Shown here in pieces: positions 31,172 to 39,555 of a stretch of 64,000 bases of DNA. The stretch spans positions 872,363 to 936,362 of the forward strand of contig NZ_CXSU01000012.1 of NCBI RefSeq assembly GCF_001403795.1, in the 5' to 3' direction. Within the stretch, counting starts at the first letter, position 1; each line of letters begins with the position of its first letter. This stretch comes from Jannaschia donghaensis. Its GTDB lineage: Bacteria > Pseudomonadota > Alphaproteobacteria > Rhodobacterales > Rhodobacteraceae. The notes beneath the pieces were generated by a model, which did not search any database, was not told the DNA's origin, and saw nothing but the letters and a program-made list of their open reading frames with translations. Both the position numbers and the translations under genes were made by a program.

Positions 31172-32053
31172 TCATGAAGGCCGCCCGAGAAGTTCTGAGA
31201 GGCCTAGCTGCTCAGCAACTTCCCCGGTTCGCGCCCACCGCTGACCGGGCAGACGTTCGATCACTTTGATGAATACCCTGATGAAGGCCGCTCGCCCGGC
31301 GGCAGCATCCAGCGCATCGGCACGATCAGGTGTCAGCAGCGCGCGCATGTCACCCAGCAAGTCTGGCCGTGCGAACTTTGCGAGCATCCGCTGCTCTGCT
31401 TCTGCGCGAGAGATGGTCTGATCTTGCAGACCAAGATACCGGACAAACAACTCCACAACCCGATCGAGATTGAGATCGGGAAGCGCATCGAGCGCATGGT
31501 CAAGATCAAAAAGGTCGCGCCCTTTGTCGCGCTGCAACAAGGCCCGCAGTTTCGTCGCCAGCAGTTCTTCCGCGGAATAGGATGCGATGGTCGTATTTCC
31601 TGTGAACCACGGGTTCTCGACAGCGTATGGGACCGAAACCGGCGGGTCGAAAGCCTCGATCTCAGCGATGTTGATTTCTACCTTCAACCGGATCTGCGCT
31701 TCAGGATCGTCCTCTGCCGGAACGCGAAAACGCAGCTTCGGTGCGACCTGGCTCGATGCAAAGTTCGCTTGTCCCAACCAAGGCTCAAGCACGGCTCGCA
31801 TTGCATCAAGGATGGGGCCAATCGGCCCGGTCGTTGTGCGGACGAGATCAATGTCCTCCGAATAACGCAACGGCTCGGGGAAGATGACCTTGTTGAGGGC
31901 TGTGCCCCCTCGAAACCTTAGTTCGTCGCCCAGAAAATCGTGATTGAATATCTCGACGAGAGCGCGAGAGATAATCAAGTCCTGCTCGACTTGCCTTGGC
32001 TCGGCCCACGGCGCGATCAAGCTCCAAGCTGTGATGTTGGTTTCGGGGATCAT
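31172..32053 (-). CDS. abiEii: AbiEii-type nucleotidyltransferase toxin
   Basis: A 293-residue protein of the AbiEii/AbiGii family. The nucleotidyltransferase core reads LRFRGGTALNKVIFPEPLRYSEDIDLVRTT, with the GG and D-x-D catalytic elements, and later YSAEELLATKLRALLQRDKGRDLFDLDHAL. Related toxins transfer nucleotides to cellular acceptors, tRNA in known cases, and stop growth during phage infection. It overlaps the AbiEi gene by four bases, the standard type IV toxin-antitoxin arrangement. Confidence 0.88.
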   Translation of the reverse strand: MIPETNITAWSLIAPWAEPRQVEQDLIISRALVEIFNHDFLGDELRFRGGTALNKVIFPEPLRYSEDIDLVRTTTGPIGPILDAMRAVLEPWLGQANFASSQVAPKLRFRVPAEDDPEAQIRLKVEINIAEIEAFDPPVSVPYAVENPWFTGNTTIASYSAEELLATKLRALLQRDKGRDLFDLDHALDALPDLNLDRVVELFVRYLGLQDQTISRAEAEQRMLAKFARPDLLGDMRALLTPDRADALDAAAGRAAFIRVFIKVIERLPGQRWARTGEVAEQLGLSELLGRPS

Positions 32054-32874
32054 TGTTCATCGACTTCAATTGGGCGGCGGACAATGATGTGCCAACGTGC
32101 GTTTCGCCCTCGCTCATCGTAGGAGGTGACTGGACTTGCTTCTCCAGGATCAAGTTCGACCCATGGTAGATTGCCGTTTCGGATGTGCCTCTCCAAACCG
32201 GACGCAACCTCATTATGTCCCAAATGCTCGAGAATATAGCCAAGGCGTTGGACAACAGACCGCTCAAAGCTCGGCGCGAGGACATCAAACTCGATCGGGT
32301 CAATATGGACGGCAAGCTCATTGAGAACGCTCGCCGCGTGATCGACGCCACCGCTAGCATGCGGATAGCGTATCAAATCCAACGCGGTCAGCGCTGGCGA
32401 AGACACCCGCATCGAGCCGGTGTCGGTCTTTCGTTGCTTAACGCCTTGCCCTACGCGTTCAATGTCCTTGCGGAAATAGAAAGCGAGCTTTGAACGTCCG
32501 GCCCGGATGGGTTTCCACTGCCGATCAGTGACGACTTGAAACTCCATGACCGCTTGATGAGAAGCCCCATGGAGCTCTGCGGCTTTTAGGAGCGCCACAT
32601 AGTAAGGTCGCCCCGCATCCTTCATCATAGCATCGATGTACCAAGTTGGTGGCGGTGCACCCCACTTCAAATACCGTGTGGGCGTAATGACGTAAAAGCC
32701 TCGGCGCGGCGCAAAGATATGACCCCGCTTTTTGAGGCGCGCGGCCGCGTCGAGAAGCGCCCCATGGCTGACGCCCAACGCCTCTACCGCGTCCTCGCGA
32801 GTGAAGCAGGTCCGGCCGCTGGATGCGAGCTCTTCTACATAGGTCGCCAAACTGGAGGTGCGCTGAGGTATCAT
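32050..32874 (-). CDS. abiEi: AbiEi-type antitoxin and transcriptional regulator
   Basis: A 274-residue protein with an N-terminal winged-helix segment (TCFTREDAVEALGVSHGALLDAAARLKKRGHIFAPRRGFYVI) and an AbiEi C-terminal part (PYYVALLKAAELHGASHQAVMEFQVVTDRQ, PALTALDLIRYPHASGG). AbiEi proteins neutralise AbiEii and repress their own promoter through inverted repeats. The perfect 10-bp repeat whose left arm lies six bases before this start codon is a natural operator candidate. The operon shares its upstream region with the divergent nuclease gene at 32973. Confidence 0.85.
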   Translation of the reverse strand: MIPQRTSSLATYVEELASSGRTCFTREDAVEALGVSHGALLDAAARLKKRGHIFAPRRGFYVITPTRYLKWGAPPPTWYIDAMMKDAGRPYYVALLKAAELHGASHQAVMEFQVVTDRQWKPIRAGRSKLAFYFRKDIERVGQGVKQRKTDTGSMRVSSPALTALDLIRYPHASGGVDHAASVLNELAVHIDPIEFDVLAPSFERSVVQRLGYILEHLGHNEVASGLERHIRNGNLPWVELDPGEASPVTSYDERGRNARWHIIVRRPIEVDEQ

Positions 32875-32880
32875 ACTTGA

Positions 32881-32966
32881 AAATCCGCTCTATCCGCCGA
32901 CTTTCTATTATGATATTACAATTTCAGCAAGCTCAATATGGCTAACTCCGCTTCCGGAGCGGATTT
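32881..32966. promoter_or_regulatory. Mirrored 10-bp repeat in divergent abiEi/nuclease promoter
   Basis: AAATCCGCTC (32881-32890) and GAGCGGATTT (32957-32966) are exact reverse complements. Each arm ends exactly six bases before a start codon: ATG 32874 of abiEi on the minus strand and ATG 32973 of the nuclease on the plus strand. Read outward, both genes have the leader GAGCGGATTT-N6-ATG. A shared regulator, perhaps AbiEi, is the simplest explanation. The match also supports 32973 as the true nuclease start. Confidence 0.7.
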
Positions 32967-32972
32967 ATAAAT

Positions 32973-34004
32973 ATGATTCTAGGTACGCAAATGACGGAGA
33001 CAGACGATAGCGACCGGCTGATCCAAGAGGTTCTCTCAGAGCTCGGTTGGGATGACGACCCGAAGAAAGTCGCAGACAAGGTCAAACGACTGGACCAAGG
33101 TCTGCCCGCCGAAGACGAGTTTACAGCCATCTGCAGCTGGCTCGGCAAGGCGCATCTCCTTCATAAGCTCGACCAGCATCAAGCGCCATCAAGTTCGCGC
33201 GACCTCTATCAGGTTCCCGACTTGCTGGCCAAGTTTGAACATTCTGGCCCCGTCCTCATCGAAGTGAAATCAAAGGGGAAGCAGACACTTTCCTTCACCC
33301 CGCAATATCTTGATCGGCTCCGCGCCTACGCGCAGCTGGTCAAGATGCCCCTGCTCATTGCCTGGAAACACCACGGCATCTGGGTGCTCTTCGACGTTCA
33401 GCACCTCACCAAGGCTCAGACAAACCTCAACATCACGTTCGGCGACGCCATGAAAGAGAACCTACTCGGCGTCCTTGCAGGCGACGTCGCATACAAGATC
33501 GCCTCCGGTGCGGGTGTGCGTTTCCGCTGCAAAAAAGAAGCACTCGTCGAGCGAGAGGAATCCGAAGGCACCGTAACTGAGCAATGGAAAATGAGGATCG
33601 ACGAGGTGGGCTTTATGATCTCCGGCGGAGAGACAGCGGATAACCTAGACCCGGACGTCACGACGCTTTTCACAACGTGGGAGCTATCCGAACAGCAATC
33701 CAACAGCGCCACACACATCGACCTTCGCTTCGTCGCCGGTGATGATGACGGCATGATGTTCGGCCACATGGCACTGACTCACCTCCTGCATTGGACCTTA
33801 CCGCAAGGCGAAGCAATCAACTGGCGCCATGCCATTAGACGCGACGCGGTCGTCAGCAACATGAGCAATTTCCGGCGCGCTCTAGAACGCGCCCTAGAAC
33901 AGAGGGTCGTACACATCATCCTTTATCAACAACCGCATACCTGGCCCGACTTCGTCCCGAAGCCCGGCGGCACCCCAACACCTCGAAGCGCAGCAGAGTC
34001 ATGA
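32973..34004 (+). CDS. Putative PD-(D/E)XK nuclease, first gene of defence-type operon
   Basis: A 343-residue protein. Residues 79-105 carry a nuclease-like core (YQVPDLLAKFEHSGPVLIEVKSKGK) with Asp83, Glu97 and Lys99, followed by RLRAYAQLVKMPLLIAWKHHGIWVLFD, the strand-helix pattern of Holliday-resolvase-like nucleases. The C-terminal 200 residues are not recognised. The start at 32973 is chosen because of the mirrored repeat; ATG 32991 is an alternative. It overlaps the HEPN gene by four bases (ATGA), so both products are probably made together. Confidence 0.55.
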   Translation: MILGTQMTETDDSDRLIQEVLSELGWDDDPKKVADKVKRLDQGLPAEDEFTAICSWLGKAHLLHKLDQHQAPSSSRDLYQVPDLLAKFEHSGPVLIEVKSKGKQTLSFTPQYLDRLRAYAQLVKMPLLIAWKHHGIWVLFDVQHLTKAQTNLNITFGDAMKENLLGVLAGDVAYKIASGAGVRFRCKKEALVEREESEGTVTEQWKMRIDEVGFMISGGETADNLDPDVTTLFTTWELSEQQSNSATHIDLRFVAGDDDGMMFGHMALTHLLHWTLPQGEAINWRHAIRRDAVVSNMSNFRRALERALEQRVVHIILYQQPHTWPDFVPKPGGTPTPRSAAES

Positions 34005-34612
34005 AGCAGCCTGCCAAGCAGTATGGCCGAGCGTCCCTGATGGACAAAACGCTTGGTCTGGACGAGATCACCGCGCCAAAGGTCGCCTCTATCATCGTTC
34101 ACGCTGGAAACATTGAACATCACCTCGAGCGCGCGATCTGGATCTTAGAGAAAATCGAGCCAAAGGGAATTCGTCCAAAGACGGACTTAAAACCGATAAC
34201 CAACTTGATCTCAATGTTGGAAAAGTACGCTGAAACTGTGCCTGAAGACGATGTTCGCACCTTTCTGCAAACTTGGTCGAAGGCAACGCGTTCCGGGTTC
34301 ATCATTCGTCACAACATCGCACACGGCGTCTCATTCAAAATGGAAAAGTCTCTGGTGTTCAGCCGAAATCCGAGATGGCACGGCGAACTGCGAAAACGGG
34401 AATTTGGCGACTTGTGGTGTGAGCCATACGTCCTTGATTTAATTCGAGAGTCCTTCGCAACCCTGCTGCGGATCATCGCGGCCATTGCGACGACTGATCG
34501 ATCATTAGGCGACATCGCGAGCCCGCTCGCTCAAAGTGCTGTGAGAGAAGCTCGCTCAATACTGGGTGAGTTTGCTGACCAGTTTTACAATCCAAGCTTC
34601 GAGAAATACTGA
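34001..34612 (+). CDS. HEPN-like protein with Rx4H motif
   Basis: A 203-residue, mostly helical protein. Near the middle it has FIIRHNIAHGV, an R-x4-H motif (Arg103, His108) as in HEPN ribonucleases, with helices before (KVASIIVHAGNIEHHLERAIWILEKI) and after. HEPN proteins cut RNA in many toxin and abortive-infection systems. It is coupled to the nuclease gene upstream and 9 bp from the next gene. The assignment rests on the motif and helical pattern only. Confidence 0.55.
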   Translation: MKQPAKQYGRASLMDKTLGLDEITAPKVASIIVHAGNIEHHLERAIWILEKIEPKGIRPKTDLKPITNLISMLEKYAETVPEDDVRTFLQTWSKATRSGFIIRHNIAHGVSFKMEKSLVFSRNPRWHGELRKREFGDLWCEPYVLDLIRESFATLLRIIAAIATTDRSLGDIASPLAQSAVREARSILGEFADQFYNPSFEKY

Positions 34613-34621
34613 TGAATCATC

Positions 34622-35533
34622 ATGAATTCAGCGACGGAATTTATAAACCTGATACAGCGAGATGTATACACATTGGCTAGGCAAAAAACTGATTGGCGCG
34701 ACATCGCGGAACTGCAGGCCGACCTTCTGGAGTTTTTCCTGGACGATCAGTTTTTGAAGAAACTTGTCAAAGGCGTCATGCGGATCGCCCGAGACAAGAA
34801 AAACCCGATCAGAGGAAACTTGGTCGCGAGCGGGCTACGCGAAGTCACTGGCCACATTCTGCATAGTCTCGCGCCGGACGACGCCGTGCGAGACTGTGTT
34901 TGGTTTGTCCAAGCCAAGGACACCAAGACCGTCACTCGACGTCAAAAGGCACATTACATCGTCCATGCGGGGCTTCCGGAGGATTTCGTCAAAGACGCGC
35001 TCAAGCTTGAAATGACAGACTTCACGATACCGCTTTTGGATGCCTTCGAAGCGCTGAACAAATCCACTCATGTTCGCGCTGAGACAATCGTGCGCAAGGG
35101 ATCTGTGGTCCGCCAAATGATCCTTGAGGTGTTCGAGAGCCTTCTCGATCTTCTTCGCGCCGCTATAGCAGGGAGAGAGGAGATAGTTCGAACGACGGCA
35201 AGTGTCATGCATAACGCCGTCTTTGAGAACCTGATCTCAGAGACCATCCAGGAACTCGACGAAATCGCCACACACGCAACTGTAGATGGGCATCACATCG
35301 ATACGGTCGAAGTTCGGTCTATTTCAGCGTTGGCGCTCGAGTATGTGGTCACCGGAGAAGTTGAGGTGGAATTACAGTACGGCTCAAACTCAGACGTGCG
35401 AAATGACATCGGCTTTAGAATGGACGATTCTTATCCCTACAGCGCTGTGATCACCTCAAATCCAGCAATGCCGATGGAGATTCAGCAGAAAGACATCCAG
35501 CTTCAAGTGGACAACAGTAGTTTCTACGAGTGA
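34622..35533 (+). CDS. Putative pPIWI-associated-nuclease-like protein
   Basis: A 303-residue protein. The stretch GLREVTGHILHSLAPDDAVRDCVWFV, then TRRQKAHYIVHAGLPEDFV and LDAFEALNKSTHVR, resembles, from memory, proteins labelled predicted pPIWI-associating nuclease. No PIWI-like gene is present here. It is the third gene of the operon with the nuclease and HEPN genes, and reads toward a convergent cassette. If the family call is wrong, it remains an unrecognised conserved-looking protein in a defence setting. Confidence 0.4.
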   Translation: MNSATEFINLIQRDVYTLARQKTDWRDIAELQADLLEFFLDDQFLKKLVKGVMRIARDKKNPIRGNLVASGLREVTGHILHSLAPDDAVRDCVWFVQAKDTKTVTRRQKAHYIVHAGLPEDFVKDALKLEMTDFTIPLLDAFEALNKSTHVRAETIVRKGSVVRQMILEVFESLLDLLRAAIAGREEIVRTTASVMHNAVFENLISETIQELDEIATHATVDGHHIDTVEVRSISALALEYVVTGEVEVELQYGSNSDVRNDIGFRMDDSYPYSAVITSNPAMPMEIQQKDIQLQVDNSSFYE

Positions 35534-35644
35534 TTGGCCGGTCTCAAGAAAGGTGCCAGGTGATTTCCATCCCGCCAAGACGTGACTCTGGTGGCTAGCA
35601 ACGCACTCGAAATAGCCACTCTGCCGGCATAGTCTCCAGTCGGA
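35534..35644. other. Convergent gap between two defence-type operons
   Basis: A 111-bp gap between the stop codons of the plus-strand operon and the minus-strand cassette. No clear terminator stem with a T-tract is visible on either strand. Confidence 0.4.
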
Positions 35645-37033
35645 CTAACGGCGCAAGACTGCGACGCGCACCCGATCCTCATCCTTTTTCAGCGCTTTAC
35701 CATCGAGGTCGAGGTTTGGATTTAGCAAACTAACGCCATCACCATCGGGATCCGGGTTATGAGGTTTCACGGCAAAAGTGATTGATCGTCCAGACGCAAT
35801 AATCTCACGCATCCACATCTCAAGAAGGTTCGATTGTGGAATAGTCGTGCCAACCCAAGCTCCCTTAACCATCATGGCAAAAGACGTGTTGTCCAGGTAT
35901 CGGCTGACGTTCGAATATGCCAGGCGACGTCCCCCCCGAGGCCCTTTCAACCGGTCATCCAGTTCTAAAAGCTTCCAATAGCTATGTGGAATATACATGC
36001 CTTTTGTAAGCCCGGTGCTATCTGGATCGAATTGAATACGAGGGCAGAACTTCAGGAAAAAAGGGTTGGCGTTCAGCCGAAAATCATCCGTGGCCGCCTC
36101 GGCAACAACCTTCGACAGTTCCTCAAGGAACTCGTCCATACGTTCGATTTCCTCAGTCAACTTTGTGTTTGGAAACCGAAATACGGAACCGAGATCGTCG
36201 TCCGGCTCCATCGCTTTGTATTGCACCATTATGAAGGCTTTGAATCTCTGATTATAGTAGATCAGATCAGATCCTGTCTGGGCCTCGAGCGGCTGACGAT
36301 TGGCCATAATAACTGTCAATCGATCCTTTCCGTCCGCAAAAACAGCTGCTGCAGCGTTGGGAATATCTTGTAAATATTCATAGCCCGGCACTTGCCTCAT
36401 GTCTTGCATCACCATCGGGTCTTCACGCATTCGTACCTCTGAGAGGCCTTCCAGAAACGAACCTGGAGCGTCATCATCCATCAGTTCCCATTCAGAGAGA
36501 GGCGAACGGTCAATTCCTGCCAAGTTGAGCGCGCCCGCAAGCGCTTCCTTCTGATATGCTAGTCCCTCTCGGATCTCGGGACTCAAGCGCGCAATCCGCT
36601 GGCGCGTGGTCGTGCTAAATCTCTTGATAAGACGGCGCGTTTCCGGCGCAAGGCGTGCCAGTAGATCGACGGTTTCTTCGAAAGCTCGTGGCGACAGCAG
36701 CCCACCGTTTTGGAAACGTTCGCGAACCGCTTTCCTGTTCCTTCCGGGTACCCCGTCGGTGACGAGTACGGCATTGAGAGGGCTGGACAATGCGCTCACA
36801 TCTTCAATGTTTAGCCGGCTCTGCTTTGTTCCCGCGTTCACGCCGCGTCGGCCACGGGCTATATGGGAAACGTCGCCTGAGGGATCCACGACAAAGCATA
36901 CAAGTGGGGCGTTTCGACTGTGCGTAAAGGCGGGCACAGCTTCAGCAAACCAGCCGTACTCGTTGATTGCCTCCTCGAAAACCGAGTACCGGTCTTTTGT
37001 CAGTCTAACCACATATCCGCCAGGTTTAGCCAT
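35645..37033 (-). CDS. Unrecognised protein with QxK nuclease-like core, GHKL cassette
   Basis: A 462-residue protein not assignable to a family by eye. Residues 248-275 read PLEAQTGSDLIYYNQRFKAFIMVQYKAM: Glu250, Asp256 and Gln271-x-Lys273 fit the QxK variant of the PD-(D/E)XK nuclease fold seen in Mrr-like enzymes. The N-terminal 100 residues (VFEEAINEYGWFAEAVPAF, LVCFVVDPSGDVSHIARGRRG) are alpha/beta. It is the last gene of a minus-strand cassette, 82 bp after the GHKL ATPase gene. A nuclease controlled by an ATPase partner is my working inference. Confidence 0.45.
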   Translation of the reverse strand: MAKPGGYVVRLTKDRYSVFEEAINEYGWFAEAVPAFTHSRNAPLVCFVVDPSGDVSHIARGRRGVNAGTKQSRLNIEDVSALSSPLNAVLVTDGVPGRNRKAVRERFQNGGLLSPRAFEETVDLLARLAPETRRLIKRFSTTTRQRIARLSPEIREGLAYQKEALAGALNLAGIDRSPLSEWELMDDDAPGSFLEGLSEVRMREDPMVMQDMRQVPGYEYLQDIPNAAAAVFADGKDRLTVIMANRQPLEAQTGSDLIYYNQRFKAFIMVQYKAMEPDDDLGSVFRFPNTKLTEEIERMDEFLEELSKVVAEAATDDFRLNANPFFLKFCPRIQFDPDSTGLTKGMYIPHSYWKLLELDDRLKGPRGGRRLAYSNVSRYLDNTSFAMMVKGAWVGTTIPQSNLLEMWMREIIASGRSITFAVKPHNPDPDGDGVSLLNPNLDLDGKALKKDEDRVRVAVLRR

Positions 37034-37115
37034 CTAGCCTCATCACCTGGCGCAAATGGGGAAAATGGATAACGCGTCCACATGAAGAGCGATCACGGTG
37101 ACCCCTTTGAGAAAA

Positions 37116-38981
37116 TCAAGCAACGCTCTCCTCCGGAACATCTGCAGCCTTGATCAGTTCTTTTGCGTATCGCTTGGCTGGCGAAATGCTTTGCTTGTAA
37201 TCGTCAGCAGCCAAGGACAGGGATTCTGGCGAGGTCGCGCGATCCAGATCGTCGCTCGACCAGTCGTCTGACAGTCGCTTGCTGATAGCGTAGCAAGTTG
37301 CTTTGCCGACACGAAATGCCATGAATTTTCGGGAGGCCCTCATAACGGCCGACCGGACGACTTCAGGCTCGCCCGAAGCCCGCAACTCAGCATCTAGCTC
37401 GACGGCCATGCGCTCCGCAGCCGAATAAAGACCGTTCACGAACAGCGTCTGCGCATCCTTATAAAACCTTCCTGCGCGCCCTTTCAGATTCTTGTCTGCT
37501 ATCTCCTCCGGATCAGTGAGAATCTTGATTTCCGGCACACGCTCCAAAGACTGAGCCGAACGGGATAATTTGGAGCCATCTGGCGCTTTCCTAACCTTCT
37601 TGTGTTTCGCGCGCTGGCTCTTGTCCGGATCGCCTTCGGCTCCGTCTTTGCCGCTAGTCTCGCTCAGCTCCGGAAACTCAGTGTCGAGATCAGTCGGGTC
37701 CGATGTATCGGTTCCCTCATCCGCGCCCTCGGTTTGCATGGCCGAAAGGCGTCGTGACGGGCTCAGGGTCACCGTGGGAACGCGGAACTCATCGAGCAGC
37801 TTTTGAAGGTCACTTTGTAGATCGTCCAGATTGTCGTCCGACGCCGGAGACTCGGACCGAATGACGTCCTTCACCCAGTCGGGCATCAGTTCGCGTACGA
37901 AATCATCAAAGTCTTCGGCAACCATCGGAGACCGATCATCCGGCCAGGTCAGGCCATCCCGATATTGGTTTGGCAACGCCAGTTCGTCAGCGAGTTCGAT
38001 CTCTACGGTGAGAACCTTCGACCCGAAAGGAATCCCAAAATTTGGAGCCGCCGCTGACCATGCTTTTCGGGATTTGATGTCGTATCGCTCACCTTTATGG
38101 ACCAAGGCGCAGAAGGTCGTCGAGCTGGTTGCCGGATTGGCGAGCGCACTTAGGGAGTGGCTGTAGCTCTCATGTTTCGGGTCGTGGATATAGTGAATCC
38201 GCAGTTCCCCACCCGGGGCATCGACCCATTCGTGGTTGGGGAGCTCTTCCACCACCTCGTCGAGTGTTTTCAGCCGTCGCGTGCGGCCCGTTTCATCTTT
38301 ACCACCGCCCTTGGTCATGGCGACATCGACCCGCACTTCGGCGCCTTCCGCAAACCGCGCAAACCGCCGGAAGATCGCTGAAGGAATGAAGCTACGATCT
38401 TGGGGTTTTCCCTTCCCCAAAGGCTCGGCAACAGTGTCGTGATCTTCGCTCTCGCCCATTAGAACGACTTCCGTCCAATCGAACGCGGTCTCCCGCCCCT
38501 CATCGAGGACAGCCTGTGTCACGTCATACACGGTGTCGAAACTGCCATCGGGCAGCTCGACCGGAAAACGGACATAGGTCTGTTCCTCGGCATCGAAGCC
38601 GATGACCACTTCGTTGACGACGCCATCCTTGCACGAGCGATAACGAATGCCTTCCCGCGACATGGTCAGGCCGGAGACTTTGGCGCCAATCCCGAAGTTT
38701 CCATCGAGCGCCATCTCCTTGTTGATCGACGACGACAACTCGGTCGCCTGTTTCAGCTCTCTATCATCCATGCCGGTCCCGGTGTTCCAGAATGTGAGCT
38801 TCCGGACCCCTTCGATGACTGTCGGGTAGATCTCGATCCGACGATTTCCGGGAGCAGCGCTGGCTGCACTTTCATCGGCGTTCTTGAAAAACTCGCGGAC
38901 CAAGGTGCTGACCGGAGCTTGCTCGATCAGTCGATTGATGAGGAAGCGCTTGTCATGAATGTTGAGTGGTTCTGCCTTCAT
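37116..38981 (-). CDS. GHKL (Hsp90/MutL-type) ATPase, candidate defence protein
   Basis: A 621-residue protein. The N-terminal Bergerat fold is clear: N box REFFKNADESA (Glu30, Asn34), G1 box WNTGTGMDD (Asn66 in place of the usual Asp, Gly68, Gly70) and the lid GNFGIGAKVSG (94-104). A middle domain (about 200-400) has QYRDGLTWPDDR. An acidic, low-complexity linker (about 440-510) leads to a helical C-terminal domain (DAQTLFVNGLYSAAERMAVELD). It is not HSP90, MutL or gyrase. Flanked by an 88-residue protein and a putative nuclease, it resembles ATPase switches of antiphage systems. Confidence 0.65.
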   Translation of the reverse strand: MKAEPLNIHDKRFLINRLIEQAPVSTLVREFFKNADESAASAAPGNRRIEIYPTVIEGVRKLTFWNTGTGMDDRELKQATELSSSINKEMALDGNFGIGAKVSGLTMSREGIRYRSCKDGVVNEVVIGFDAEEQTYVRFPVELPDGSFDTVYDVTQAVLDEGRETAFDWTEVVLMGESEDHDTVAEPLGKGKPQDRSFIPSAIFRRFARFAEGAEVRVDVAMTKGGGKDETGRTRRLKTLDEVVEELPNHEWVDAPGGELRIHYIHDPKHESYSHSLSALANPATSSTTFCALVHKGERYDIKSRKAWSAAAPNFGIPFGSKVLTVEIELADELALPNQYRDGLTWPDDRSPMVAEDFDDFVRELMPDWVKDVIRSESPASDDNLDDLQSDLQKLLDEFRVPTVTLSPSRRLSAMQTEGADEGTDTSDPTDLDTEFPELSETSGKDGAEGDPDKSQRAKHKKVRKAPDGSKLSRSAQSLERVPEIKILTDPEEIADKNLKGRAGRFYKDAQTLFVNGLYSAAERMAVELDAELRASGEPEVVRSAVMRASRKFMAFRVGKATCYAISKRLSDDWSSDDLDRATSPESLSLAADDYKQSISPAKRYAKELIKAADVPEESVA

Positions 38982-38992
38982 GCGGCGCGCCC

Positions 38993-39259
38993 CTACAGTT
39001 TGAATTTGTCGGCGCCATCGCCGGAATTGGATCCAAATTTTCGCTCGACATCGCCTGTCGCATCGCGGAGCGCTTTGATGATTTTCTTCACATCATCGTC
39101 CGAATATTCATAGGCGCGCCGGTTCGACAGATTGCCAAGCTTGCGAATCGCGTCCAGCGCCGACTGCGTCCTTCCCTCAGCAAGTCGCACAAATTTCTCG
39201 CGTTTTTCAGAGCGTTCGGCCACCAATGAACCATCCTTCGCACATTTCACAGAGGTCAT
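38993..39259 (-). CDS. Small helical protein, first gene of GHKL cassette
   Basis: An 88-residue charged, helical protein (KREKFVRLAEGRTQSALDAIRKLGNLSNRRAYEYSDDDVKKIIKALRD). The LGNLSNR-x-YEYS-x-DDV segment looks conserved; I have seen similar small proteins beside DNA-metabolism genes but cannot name the family. The ATG at 39259 is preferred to 39277. It ends 11 bp before the GHKL ATPase start, so the two are one transcript. It could be an accessory or sensor subunit. Confidence 0.5.
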   Translation of the reverse strand: MTSVKCAKDGSLVAERSEKREKFVRLAEGRTQSALDAIRKLGNLSNRRAYEYSDDDVKKIIKALRDATGDVERKFGSNSGDGADKFKL

Positions 39260-39499
39260 TAGATATGGTTCGCGCACGTATTAGTCAATAATCTGATGAA
39301 ATTCACCAAATTGTGCGGACCATTCACGCAAACTATGAGAGAAATTCACACGTCCAGCTGTCACGAAGGGCGACTGGATGCATTCAGGTTTTGTGGGGAA
39401 GGCCTTCCCCTACAGTCGAGCCTGTAGTCTCGCCCGACCCCTTCTGCGGGGAGACCCCGCAACGACCCCTTAGAGTGAGAGGTCTGCGGCTGTCGCCGT
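39260..39499. other. Divergent intergenic region with palindromes
   Basis: Between the GHKL cassette and the DUF932 gene. It holds a perfect 16-bp palindrome GGGGAAGGCCTTCCCC (39395-39410) immediately followed by CTACAG-N6-CTGTAG (39410-39427). These could be operators or a processing site. No reading frame is supported. The change from AT-richer cargo to GC-rich backbone happens here. Confidence 0.5.
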
Positions 39500-39542
39500 G
39501 ACGGGTTTGGAGGTCGAGAGAGAGGCTCTCCGGCCGCCCGTC
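39500..39542 (+). ncRNA. Structured 5' leader, copy 1 (before DUF932 gene)
   Basis: Outer stem GACGGGT (39500-39506) with GCCCGTC (39536-39542). A 5-nt TTGGA bulge follows. The inner stem is GGTCG (39512-39516) with CGGCC (39531-39535), then AGAG with CTCT and a single bulged C. GGAGA follows and ATG is 13 nt after the stem. A second copy with compensatory changes precedes the ParB-like gene. Confidence 0.65.
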
Positions 39543-39555
39543 CTGGAGATCAGCC

